DNA of 64,000 nucleotides from Iningainema tapete BLCC-T55. GTDB taxonomy: Bacteria > Cyanobacteriota > Cyanobacteriia > Cyanobacteriales > Nostocaceae. Under the pieces are notes generated by a model that saw only the letters and a list, made by a program, of their open reading frames with translations, had not been told where the DNA came from and ran no database searches. How positions within the stretch are numbered: the first letter of the stretch is position 1; each line of letters begins with the position of its first letter. The stretch covers positions 1-64,000 of the forward strand of contig NZ_JACXAE010000074.1 in assembly GCF_014698965.1 (NCBI RefSeq). The letters are read 5' to 3'. Shown here piece after piece: positions 36,501-44,658 of this stretch. Both the position numbers and the translations under genes were made by a program.

Positions 36501-36735
36501 AATTATTGACCAAATTGAAGCTGCACGGGATAGCGTGCTGCAACGAGGCGAATTAATCCAGAAAGAAACGCAAAAACGTCTTTCTGCAATTAAAGAACAA
36601 ACACAGAAGCAAGCTGTTGAAACGAAAAAAGCTGTTGCCGGAGCTGCTTGGTGGCTATTTAATACAGCTACTGTTTCTCTAGCGGCTTCAGCCATAGCTG
36701 GTGCAATAGCAGTTAGTTATAGCTTTTTTGGTTAA
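33595..36735 (+). CDS. 1046-residue membrane protein with tandem helical repeats
   Basis: Three to four N-terminal membrane helices (QFLVALVAGVLMAFAFQLLL, AVGLWALVTATIALFSASFL, IGAIIGVVIWSTYFSLIIWF) and one at the C-terminus (TVSLAASAIAGAIAVSYSFF) enclose a long soluble region. That region has repeats of about 98 residues. Each unit begins with a YLRNTNKEELNPEGI-type start near residues 511, 611, 708, 805 and 904, and contains FDRDTLVKLLSQRQDLSEEQ. An earlier unit starts near 418 and a weaker one near 190. No known enzyme motif is visible. A structural or membrane-associated helical-scaffold role is inference. It is followed by a hairpin terminator. Confidence 0.72.
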   Translation: MLAIADFALFRLAPMTIAQEFVTPEEASLIFSGPQFLVALVAGVLMAFAFQLLLTNFSVAVGISSLGTSSGSDDSSDLGSSIRKVETAVGLWALVTATIALFSASFLAVKLSLIDSAQIGAIIGVVIWSTYFSLIIWFGSRAVGSLIGSVVSTATSGLQVLTGTATAAVGANAAKNQMVSTAEEITAAVRRELTSGINPDSIKNTLQSSLSSLQLPQIDAKEIRSQFDKLLKDADLQSIADNDLLKNVNRQTFIDLISSRTDFSKEDINRIADQLQGAWNQVVQRQDPTEQVINLLQQATPEQLNSEQLGQTIQQLATVGVGNALPGGGVVRQAVEIGLGAALPAVLKQVDFSQLDVEKVTQQLQQLKGKVQGVDVEKITQQLQQIKDQATQQASKLGSSIAQRLPAPPNNTIKSDVEEYILNSFPWHFNQLTIQDEFKDVIYDPNANPGTVRRQLEELNSEYFVNLLKQRGDLSEEKVKEISEQIESIRTEVLETVQQADKTEKSQDLRTRLEDYLRSTGKAELNPEGIERDVTKLLEDPEAGLEDLSQRLDEIDRDTLVKLLAEREDINEEEANNIVGQLERTRDIVLGRAKELQEQASAKAEELRQRVEEYLRNTNKEELNPEGIKRDFGKLLEDPQAGLSALRARLSQFDRDTLVKLLSQRQDLSEEQVNQTIDSLLSVRDNVLLAPQKVADKAKEQYEKTTSAIAEYLRNTNLEELNPEGVQKDLQKLLADPKVGASALRDRLGQVDRETLVKLLTQRGDLSEEQVNRTIDSLQQGIDRIVKAPQRLANRATQRVSEFEANLENYLKNTNKEELNPEGIKRDLQLLLSSPRAGVSSLTERASKFDRSTIVALLSQREDISEEEANQIVDQIESARNSVVEQYQLLQQRVQSVIDRAFGSIRNYLNSLNRPELNYESIQQDFAKVFDDPQAGFEALRTRLSQFDRGTIVAILSSREDISEAQANKIIDQIEAARDSVLQRGELIQKETQKRLSAIKEQTQKQAVETKKAVAGAAWWLFNTATVSLAASAIAGAIAVSYSFFG

Positions 36736-36756
36736 GTGTTCTACGAGTTCATAGTT

Positions 36757-36785
36757 AAGCCTCTCTAGTCGAGAGGCTTTCTTGT
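36757..36785 (+). terminator. Intrinsic terminator of the 1046-residue gene
   Basis: AAGCCTCTC-TAGTC-GAGAGGCTT with a following TCTTGTT, 22 bases after the stop codon. A perfect 9-bp stem. Confidence 0.75.
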
Positions 36786-36795
36786 TGGGATGCCA

Positions 36796-36828
36796 AGATC
36801 CCCGACTTCTTTAAGAAGTCGGGGATCT
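36796..36828. repeat. Palindrome, GATCCCCGACTT family
   Basis: AGATCCCCGACTTCTT and AAGAAGTCGGGGATCT, nearly identical to the hairpin at 19518-19551. It may also serve the convergent NLR gene. Confidence 0.65.
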
Positions 36829-36954
36829 ATAATTTCGGGGATGATTGCAGAATATGTAATGTGCGATCGCCAATTTATTTGACTTTTGAAGAAGGATGTT
36901 TCAGCGCAGGAGTAACAAGATTCGGACGAATAAATGACGAAATCGGACGATAAT

Positions 36955-39450
36955 TTAATGTGGAGAAAGATCTCGTTTAGGATGATTAATTTTCAATGTT
37001 GTCTGTGGGGTGGTATCCTGATTATAAGAGGCTTGAATTTCTACAAGCTCAATGAGTTTACCGACTTGATCATACCTCTGGATATCGACTGGGAAAGTCT
37101 GTGTAGTTTCCCCTACATTTACCTTAACAGTTGGCTGCACTTGTGCATTTTTGCTGTCAATTTTGACCTCAATGTCCCCGTCAGAAGCTGGAGCATTCAG
37201 AGTTATCCTTCCGTACACATTTATAGTCCTTTCATTACTCCAAGTAATACTGTCGATTTTAGTCCCATTTTCATCCTCAAACTGTACAGAGCGAAGTCGA
37301 GAGGAAGTATAAATAGTAAGTTTTTGTGTTATCAAAGACACTCCCCCTTCTAAAGAGGCTGTAATTTCGATATTAGTACCAGTCGGATAGTCGCCGCCAT
37401 CAGGAGGAGTTGAGAAATAAAAAATTTCCCGCTTTTGCCCTGATGGAATCGTGATGGTTTTTGGTAGATCATCGGCAAGAGGCTCATCATTACTTTTAAG
37501 ATTGACAACCACGCCACCATCAGGTGCTTCTGTTTTCAAACGCACAATTCCCTGCACCCGTTGATCCCAAGTTACACGACTGGGTGTCAAATCTAGAGAA
37601 AGAAGTTCTGGAGTCGGAGTTGGGGATGGAGTTTCAGTTGGAGTTACAGTCGGAGTTGGGGGTGGAGTTTCAGTTGGAGTTACAGTCGGAGTTGGGGGTG
37701 GAGTTTTAGTTGGAGTTACAATCGGAGTTGGGAGTGAAGTTTCAGTTGGAGTTAGGGGTGGAGTTTCAGTTGGAGTTTGAGGTTTAGAAAGCCATATACT
37801 TATAACAATTCCTCCTATAATTAAGAGCAAAACCGCAATGCCCCCTTTCAATAGTAATGGAATCTCTCTTGTGAAAGGATTAACTGGTCGAGGTTGCGGT
37901 TGAGGCTGAGGTGGTGGAGGTGGCTGCAAAAGAAATTTCAGATTATGGCGAGTTATTTCCGCCCCAAGTTGATCATTGAGCGATTCTCTAATGTTAAGAG
38001 CTTGTGTCAAATAATCCTGAGCTTGCATTACCTCATCTAAGCAGAGGGAACGAGTACCTAATTGATGTAATGCAAAAGCTTCAACTGCTTGATCTCCAAT
38101 TGTACGTGCAGCCTGAAGTATCCATTGCAGCATCATGTTCCAAGCACCCCATTGTCCATTGAGAGCCAGTACACCTTCCACGGCTCTCCCTAAACAAAGC
38201 ACATCATGCCAGCGATTAACTCCAACAGCCCACTCCAAAATTTGGAAGATGGCTTCAGATTCTTCTAATAAACTTTCTGGGATTCCTTGATGCTGTTGAA
38301 CCCAAGTGGTAAAGTAACTAGCAGCTCGCTCCAAGTATGGTGTCAAATTCGATTGTTGTAAAAAATACTCAACTAAAGTACTACTTAACCTGTAATGAGA
38401 ACCCTCAACTTCCACTAAGTTACGCCTGATTAACATTTCTACCATAAGCTTAACTTGCGGGATTTGTGTTACACTCGCCAGCAATTCTGCTCCCACAGCT
38501 ACACCGCCAAAAGCCGCTAGCACCGTTAAAACTAATCTTTGCGGTTTGAGCAACGAAGTTAGGAGTTGTTCAGCCCAGCCTTGAGTTGAAGTAATAGGTT
38601 GTATTCGCGCTTGCACCATTGCTAAAGAAAGGTTTTCCTCCCTAACTAGTGCTACTGTTTGTAGAATCCGCAATGGATGCCCTTCTAAGGTGGTGCAAAG
38701 TTTTTCAGCTACGAGGCGTTCCTCTGAGTCAAGAGTACGTCCTAGTTCTCGTGCTACCAGAGACACAGCATCATTGAGCGATAACCCGCGTAATCCGACG
38801 GAATGTCCTTCACCCCAAAATTGGCGTTCATTAGAAGCGAAAAGAAAAGTACAGCTAGGTAAGTTGTTGATTAGACTTTCTACTTCCTCTCGTTTGAGAT
38901 TTACCCCATCTAACAGAATGAGAAATCTTTTGTTTTCGAGAGCATGACGAATTTGAATATCTGTAGGTTTAAAAGGAACACTACTTTCGTAGAAAGCGTT
39001 GAAGAGAATTTGCAGTAAGTCAGAAAGGGACTGGTAACGAGTTAATCGGTGATAAACAATTCCGTCGCCGAAGGCAGGAGTAATTGAGGGATGATGAGCC
39101 AGATATCTCAGTAAAACTGTCTTGCCTATCCCTGAGGAACCATAGAATTCTACTGGTTGATCATATGGTAAAGCATCGACTGCAACTTTAACTTCTTCTC
39201 GACGACCTAACAATAAGGGAAATGTTCGAGGCGCTAAAAGCACAGGAAGGGGACGGGGTTGTGGAGATTGCTGTTTTTCAAGATGGGAGATGTTGACTAC
39301 GCTGCCTGTGAGAGAACCCATTTGAACTTGGAGAATGCCATTACCAGTTGCTTGCTGATTTCTGTTGTCAATAGATAAAGATTCTATTTGCCCAATATAC
39401 CCAAATTGGATAGCGTCATCTCCCGCTGACTGCGAAATACTACTAGTCAT
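36955..39450 (-). CDS. Membrane-anchored NLR-type STAND ATPase with N-terminal amyloid-like motif
   Basis: 831 residues. Order: residues 5-27 hold AGDDAIQFGYIGQ (core IQFG, 14-17) matching the CHAT tail, with a weaker VQMG at 42-45; NB-ARC domain with Walker A GSSGIGKT (104-111), Walker B FLILLDG (176-182), sensor-like ASNER (205-209) and GHPL (257-260); a helical region to about 505; Pro-rich segment (508-522); membrane helix 532-554 (PLLLKGGIAVLLLIIGGIVI); a Pro/Thr-rich stalk of TVTPTETPPPTP repeats (about 560-630); and a beta-rich C-terminus (about 632-831). It is probably an NLR receptor with a sensor outside the cytoplasm. The start overlaps nothing; the CHAT gene ends 9 bases upstream. 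Confidence 0.85.
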   Translation of the reverse strand: MTSSISQSAGDDAIQFGYIGQIESLSIDNRNQQATGNGILQVQMGSLTGSVVNISHLEKQQSPQPRPLPVLLAPRTFPLLLGRREEVKVAVDALPYDQPVEFYGSSGIGKTVLLRYLAHHPSITPAFGDGIVYHRLTRYQSLSDLLQILFNAFYESSVPFKPTDIQIRHALENKRFLILLDGVNLKREEVESLINNLPSCTFLFASNERQFWGEGHSVGLRGLSLNDAVSLVARELGRTLDSEERLVAEKLCTTLEGHPLRILQTVALVREENLSLAMVQARIQPITSTQGWAEQLLTSLLKPQRLVLTVLAAFGGVAVGAELLASVTQIPQVKLMVEMLIRRNLVEVEGSHYRLSSTLVEYFLQQSNLTPYLERAASYFTTWVQQHQGIPESLLEESEAIFQILEWAVGVNRWHDVLCLGRAVEGVLALNGQWGAWNMMLQWILQAARTIGDQAVEAFALHQLGTRSLCLDEVMQAQDYLTQALNIRESLNDQLGAEITRHNLKFLLQPPPPPQPQPQPRPVNPFTREIPLLLKGGIAVLLLIIGGIVISIWLSKPQTPTETPPLTPTETSLPTPIVTPTKTPPPTPTVTPTETPPPTPTVTPTETPSPTPTPELLSLDLTPSRVTWDQRVQGIVRLKTEAPDGGVVVNLKSNDEPLADDLPKTITIPSGQKREIFYFSTPPDGGDYPTGTNIEITASLEGGVSLITQKLTIYTSSRLRSVQFEDENGTKIDSITWSNERTINVYGRITLNAPASDGDIEVKIDSKNAQVQPTVKVNVGETTQTFPVDIQRYDQVGKLIELVEIQASYNQDTTPQTTLKINHPKRDLSPH
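37614..37790 (-). repeat. Tandem repeats encoding the Pro/Thr stalk
   Basis: On the + strand, repeating GTTGGAGTTACAGTCGGAGT units followed by TGGGGGTGGAGTTTC. They encode TVTPTETPPPTP-like repeats of the NLR stalk. Copy number is likely to vary between strains. Confidence 0.8.
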
Positions 39451-39459
39451 AATTTTATT

Positions 39460-40170
39460 TTATCGCTGAAAGTTCAAATTCCCAGCTTGTCCAATATGTC
39501 CAATCTGAATAGCGTGATCACCAGCATTTTGGTTAATATTTGGTAAATCTGGGGCGTGCTGATTTTCTTGTGTAGGTTGAATAGTGTTATCCAATTTTGA
39601 CGTAGGAAGCGCTACGTGCCTACCCTTGAATATTGGGGTATCTGACTCAGGAATACCCTGTAGATCAATAGCATTGCAGCCAAATTTGTAAGCTTGTTCG
39701 TAAGATTCGCCCGCGAACAGTGCGTCATAAAACCCTTTCGCAAAATTAATTGCTGTGCGATCGCCTACTGCTTGGTTCATGCCAACTATATAGTTTATGT
39801 GTTGGTGAATTGCCTCAGCTTGCGTTTCTGAATAACAAGCGTTTAAAACGATACACTCAACATTGTCCTTGAACAACTCAAATAAATCCGTTAGGGATTT
39901 TGTACTTACCAATTGCACTTGCCCAAAATTATTTTCCAAGGCGATGCCATCACTGCCTGCCCCATGCCCGCAAAAGTGAACAATTTGAGGTTGGTGATAT
40001 AATAAGGAGTCATGCAGGTCATCAACCTTTACCGCCAATTCACTGACAATTTCAAACTGATTTCGATTTCTAGCTCGTTTCAGCCCCTGTTGTATTTCCC
40101 GCACCTCCTCATCCAGTCGCAACCTATTTGTATTCCAGGGATTAGCTGATAAAATGAGGATTTTTTTCAT
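39460..40170 (-). CDS. CHAT caspase-like protein with C-terminal amyloid-like motif
   Basis: 236 residues. The CHAT peptidase core has His69 in FCGHGAG and Cys112 in VLNACYSETQ, the expected dyad. A polar linker (about 188-212) leads to AGDHAIQIGHIGQAG at residues 216-230, core IQIG 221-224. That segment aligns with residues 9-21 of the downstream NLR (AGDDAIQFGYIGQ). In known bacterial amyloid signalling, an NLR with an N-terminal motif templates the same motif at the C-terminus of a neighbouring effector. The arrangement fits. CHAT proteases elsewhere cleave host proteins in defence or cell death. Only 9 bases separate the two genes. Confidence 0.88.
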   Translation of the reverse strand: MKKILILSANPWNTNRLRLDEEVREIQQGLKRARNRNQFEIVSELAVKVDDLHDSLLYHQPQIVHFCGHGAGSDGIALENNFGQVQLVSTKSLTDLFELFKDNVECIVLNACYSETQAEAIHQHINYIVGMNQAVGDRTAINFAKGFYDALFAGESYEQAYKFGCNAIDLQGIPESDTPIFKGRHVALPTSKLDNTIQPTQENQHAPDLPNINQNAGDHAIQIGHIGQAGNLNFQR

Positions 40171-40351
40171 GCTATCATCTCCTCTTTAATGCCAACTTTT
40201 AATTTAAGATACAATCAGCTACTGCATTATTCCGGTAAAGGAAATAGACATAGGGCAGAAAAATTTAGATAAGCCTTAAGTGGGATGAATTGTCAAAAAT
40301 GCTCATCCCAGTTAGTAAATAGATCATGTGCCAAAAATTTAAGCTAGAAAC

Positions 40352-41227
40352 ATGGAAACAAAACAGCTAGGAAAAACGGGTGTCTTTGTAAGTACGCTCG
40401 GCATGGGTGGGATGCCAATGTCTTTGAGTAATCGTCCAGAAGAATCGCAGTCCCTCAACGTCATCCATCGCGCTTTGGATTTAGGCGTCACATTTATAGA
40501 CACCGCCGACTCTTACTGTAAAGATGAATCTGACAAACACCACAACGAGCGCTTGATTCACAAAGCTTTGCAAAGTTACAATGGTGATGTTAGTAAAGTC
40601 ATTGTAGCAACCAAAGGCGGGTTGATGCGTCCCAATGGCAACTGGACACGCAACGGCAATCCACAACATTTACGTGAAACTATCCGTGTCAGCTTTGAAG
40701 CTTTAGGCGGCAATAAACCGATTGATGTTTGGCAGTACCATGCCCCCGATCCAAATTACACCATTGAGGAATCCCTAGCTCCTGCTAAAGAAGCAGTGGA
40801 TGAAGGTATAATTAGATTCGTAGGAGTTTCTAACTTTTCCGTAGAACAAATCAAGCGGGCGCAAGATGTAGTTGATATTGTCTCAGTGCAAAATCAGTAC
40901 AACCCTTGGCAAAGGCAGCCAGAATTTGATGGCGTGCTAGAGTATTGTGAAAAAGAAGAGTTGACATTTCTACCGTGGAGTCCTTTTGGTGGTAGCCGTC
41001 GTCACCAGGGCTTACAAGATTTTCCCACCATATCCAAACTGGCTCAGGAAAAAGGCGTCTCAGTATATTCAATTGTCCTAGCATGGTTGCGTTCTAAATC
41101 ACCTTGTATTTTGCCCATCCCAGGAGCAAGTAAAGTTTCCAGCATTGAAGACTCAGTGCGTGCAGCCGATGTAAAATTATCCAATGACGAAGTACAAAGA
41201 ATAGATCGAGAAACAGCGTCATCCTAA
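40352..41227 (+). CDS. Aldo/keto reductase
   Basis: 291 residues, TIM-barrel AKR. Family motifs are LGKTGVFVSTLGMGGMPMSL, GVTFIDTADSYCKDESDKHH with the aspartate and tyrosine of the active site, FVGVSNFSVEQI, and QNQYNPWQR. The C-terminal IPGASKVSSIEDSVRAADV is the NADP-binding region. It reduces aldehydes or ketones using NADPH; the substrate is unknown. It stands alone. Confidence 0.92.
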   Translation: METKQLGKTGVFVSTLGMGGMPMSLSNRPEESQSLNVIHRALDLGVTFIDTADSYCKDESDKHHNERLIHKALQSYNGDVSKVIVATKGGLMRPNGNWTRNGNPQHLRETIRVSFEALGGNKPIDVWQYHAPDPNYTIEESLAPAKEAVDEGIIRFVGVSNFSVEQIKRAQDVVDIVSVQNQYNPWQRQPEFDGVLEYCEKEELTFLPWSPFGGSRRHQGLQDFPTISKLAQEKGVSVYSIVLAWLRSKSPCILPIPGASKVSSIEDSVRAADVKLSNDEVQRIDRETASS

Positions 41228-41245
41228 ATTTTTACCCACAGATAA

Positions 41246-42349
<1,104 letters not shown>

Positions 42350-42374
42350 TTCTCCACACTCGCCCACTCGTGCC

Positions 42375-42485
42375 ACTCGTTCCCAGGTTCTATCTGGGAA
42401 TGCATTACCAAGTGGCTCTGCCACTTGATTATCTGGAGGCAGCAGCCCACCAAACTGCATTCCCATGCTCAGCATGGGAACGAGG
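42375..42485. repeat. Composite palindrome, CGTTCCCA family (MITE-like)
   Basis: It starts CTCGTTCCCAGG and ends with TGCATTCCCATGCTCAGCAT followed by GGGAACGAGG, so its outer ends are complementary. It has an inner GGAGGCAGCAGCCC. Related to 3264-3290 and 61606-61636. Non-coding; possibly a small mobile element. Confidence 0.6.
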
Positions 42486-42549
42486 AAAAAAGGCGATCGC
42501 ATGGGAACGAGAAAAACATCATAAATATTTAAATTTCTAACATAAATAC

Positions 42550-43377
42550 ATGCAATTAAATCTAACAAAAAAATTAGCTACGTTGATAAAAACAGGATTC
42601 GCTTTCCTACTGTTAGCATCGCCACTTTGGTTACACAATCCCATTTATCCCCAAGATACTAAACTTCTGCCCTTTTTTGATAACGAAGATAACCCAGTTC
42701 CTGTAGGATTTCCCGCCGGACAACAATTGGACATCTCACCGCCACCACCCCAACTAAATGCTTTTGACAAAAAGGTACTTCAAACCTGCGGTTCTATTGG
42801 TACAAAAGTCAGTCCCAACAAATTTAAACAGCTTTTATCCTATTACCCAGATGTAGTACAAAAACTTCAGCAAGTGACTAATGGCGAACTGCGTTCTGGT
42901 CGTAAAAATCAGGCAGAATTTATAGAAGATTTAACAAATATTTGGTTTAAAAATAAAGGATTTGAACACATATTTTGTGGAGAAATATATAACGCAAATG
43001 ACATCGGCGGATTGCATTTTTACGGAAGATATTTAGAGTTACAAAATCAGGGAATTGCGGGGCGCTTACCGAATAACAATCAACGCCAGGAAGTAGTTCC
43101 TGGCGTTATTTATACAATGGGTGTAGTGATTAAACAAGGCAACCAAGTAGTCAGGGATGTTATTAAAGGCTATGGCTATCTCAGTAATGCCGAAGAAATG
43201 CTTCTCGATGCGACAAAAATTTTTAAACTCCAAGGAAATACTGAAGGAGCATGTATATATAATGTACGAGATGGAAATACAGGAAAATCCTTTCCCGCAG
43301 TTTTCGTGAGGAAAGATAAAGCGATAATTACCTTCTACCCTGATGCTACTCCTCAAGGAACAAAGTGTAATAATTGA
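42550..43377 (+). CDS. Secreted EndoU-like nuclease
   Basis: 275 residues. N-terminal signal peptide (LIKTGFAFLLLASPLWLHNP). A mature region rich in Pro then an EndoU-like domain: IEDLTNIWFKNKGFEHIFCG, EIYNANDIGGLHFYGRYLEL with the two histidines typical of EndoU (FEHIF and GLHFY), and a C-terminal GNTEGACIYNVRDGNTGKSF. EndoU proteins are uridylate-specific RNases, often as toxin domains in bacteria. I see no immunity gene beside it. Export is likely; the function is inference. Confidence 0.75.
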   Translation: MQLNLTKKLATLIKTGFAFLLLASPLWLHNPIYPQDTKLLPFFDNEDNPVPVGFPAGQQLDISPPPPQLNAFDKKVLQTCGSIGTKVSPNKFKQLLSYYPDVVQKLQQVTNGELRSGRKNQAEFIEDLTNIWFKNKGFEHIFCGEIYNANDIGGLHFYGRYLELQNQGIAGRLPNNNQRQEVVPGVIYTMGVVIKQGNQVVRDVIKGYGYLSNAEEMLLDATKIFKLQGNTEGACIYNVRDGNTGKSFPAVFVRKDKAIITFYPDATPQGTKCNN

Positions 43378-43458
43378 CCAGAAATTGGAGAAACTATTAA
43401 ATAAAAATTATAATTAGAGGACGGCTTATAGCATGAGTTGAGGTTAAGTGCTAAAAGA

Positions 43459-43902
43459 TTAAAGCCAAGATTCTAGGGGGAATGCCTCTACCTGCTGGAT
43501 GCGAGCAAAATCGTTATCGGCTGAGATAACGGTGAGACTGTAGTACACTGCCGTAGATGCGATCCAGATGTCGTTGTCATTAAAGCCTAAATTTTGAACT
43601 GTGAAATTTCTGCGCTTAGCTTTATCCTTTGGTCCAAAATTTTCGATGATTTTTCCTTTGATACTGCCATAGATATCAGCAACGGCTCCATTAATCGGAT
43701 AAAGATTAATGGTTTGTAAAAATGCTCTGACTGGCTGAAGGTTTGCCATTTGTTGTTCAGACTTGTGCACCATATATAGCAATTCGCCACGTACAATAAC
43801 GCTCGTACCTACTTGTGCACTACTATTTTCTTGCAACTGGCGAATTAAGTTGCTGTCTCCAAAGATAATACGGCTACAGTGATTGGTGTCTAAAAGATAC
43901 AT
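43459..43902 (-). CDS. vapC: VapC-type PIN toxin
   Basis: 147 residues, PIN-domain RNase. MYLLDTNHCSRIIFGDSNLI holds the first catalytic Asp, VRGELLYMV the Glu, and FNDNDIWIASTAVYYSLTVI with SADNDFAR the later acids. It cleaves RNA, usually tRNA, when its antitoxin is lost. The stop of the upstream antitoxin is 3 bases from the start codon, a typical VapBC operon. Confidence 0.88.
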   Translation of the reverse strand: MYLLDTNHCSRIIFGDSNLIRQLQENSSAQVGTSVIVRGELLYMVHKSEQQMANLQPVRAFLQTINLYPINGAVADIYGSIKGKIIENFGPKDKAKRRNFTVQNLGFNDNDIWIASTAVYYSLTVISADNDFARIQQVEAFPLESWL

Positions 43903-43905
43903 GTC

Positions 43906-44259
43906 TCAGAACTTTGTCTTGGAACGGGTGTCATAAACAAGTTGTAGGCACTCCTCAAAGTCATCACCAAGCCATGTCCCCGCAAATTTCAGTAAATCTC
44001 CTGCAGTAGAACCTCGAATAATCGGGGTTTCTTCTTTCGTTGGAAATTTAATCTCTTGGGGAGATTCAACAGGGGTAGTTGAGTTACTTTTGGACGGTGA
44101 GTCAGATTCTAAGTTTATTTGCCTATCTGTACTAGCTGTATGAGTTTCTGATTGTTTTTGGAACTTAGTTTTCAAGAACTGCAAAAAGTCCAAAGTTTCT
44201 GCGATTAAAGACTCCGGAGCTGATTCAATCTCTTGAAGAAGCAGTTCTTTTTTAGTCAT
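43906..44259 (-). CDS. VapB-like antitoxin
   Basis: 117 residues. The N-terminus (LLLQEIESAPESLIAETLDF, LQFLKTKFQKQ) matches DUF2281-like antitoxin starts. A low-complexity Ser/Thr/Pro linker follows, then GTWLGDDFEECLQLVYDTRS as the toxin-binding tail. It precedes a PIN toxin on the same strand and should neutralise it. The long disordered linker (about 38-72) is unusual. Confidence 0.8.
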   Translation of the reverse strand: MTKKELLLQEIESAPESLIAETLDFLQFLKTKFQKQSETHTASTDRQINLESDSPSKSNSTTPVESPQEIKFPTKEETPIIRGSTAGDLLKFAGTWLGDDFEECLQLVYDTRSKTKF

Positions 44260-44658
44260 AGTAGGATACTCCTTTACTCAATGGGAAACCAAAAATTGCT
44301 ACATTTTTGTTAATTACTACCTTATCTTAGTTAATTTTGGAATCTCCTGCACTAATATGCTTTACCGCTACTTTTTACAAAGTTAGCTGAAGCAGCGAAT
44401 TATATTGCTCTATGTTAAAATTAGGCGATCGCTTACTACGAACTAATTCCCTCAAGTAGAGACGTTCCATGGAACGTCTCTACATTATTTTTTGGAGATG
44501 TCTAATGAAGGTTTTCATCAACGGCAGTGTGGGGAGAATACCTGTTCAATAGCACCTTTTCACAATAATTTGCCTATTTCTTCATGAAAATCAACAGTAT
44601 TCAGGTAAGTTAACATACACAATAGTTTTGAGTTACAACACAAACTACAGAAATAATT
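44260..44658. other. Divergent promoter region of the VapBC pair and acs
   Basis: No gene. It holds a perfect palindrome at 44456-44483 (GTAGAGACGTTCCATGGAAC to GTCTCTAC) of the TGTAGAGACGTT family and a GCGATCGC octamer. Promoters for vapB (left) and acs (right) are expected here. Confidence 0.55.
44456..44483. repeat. Perfect palindrome, TGTAGAGACGTT family
   Basis: GTAGAGACGTTCCA and its exact complement TGGAACGTCTCTAC adjoin without a loop. It is the most symmetrical copy of the family. Confidence 0.8.
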
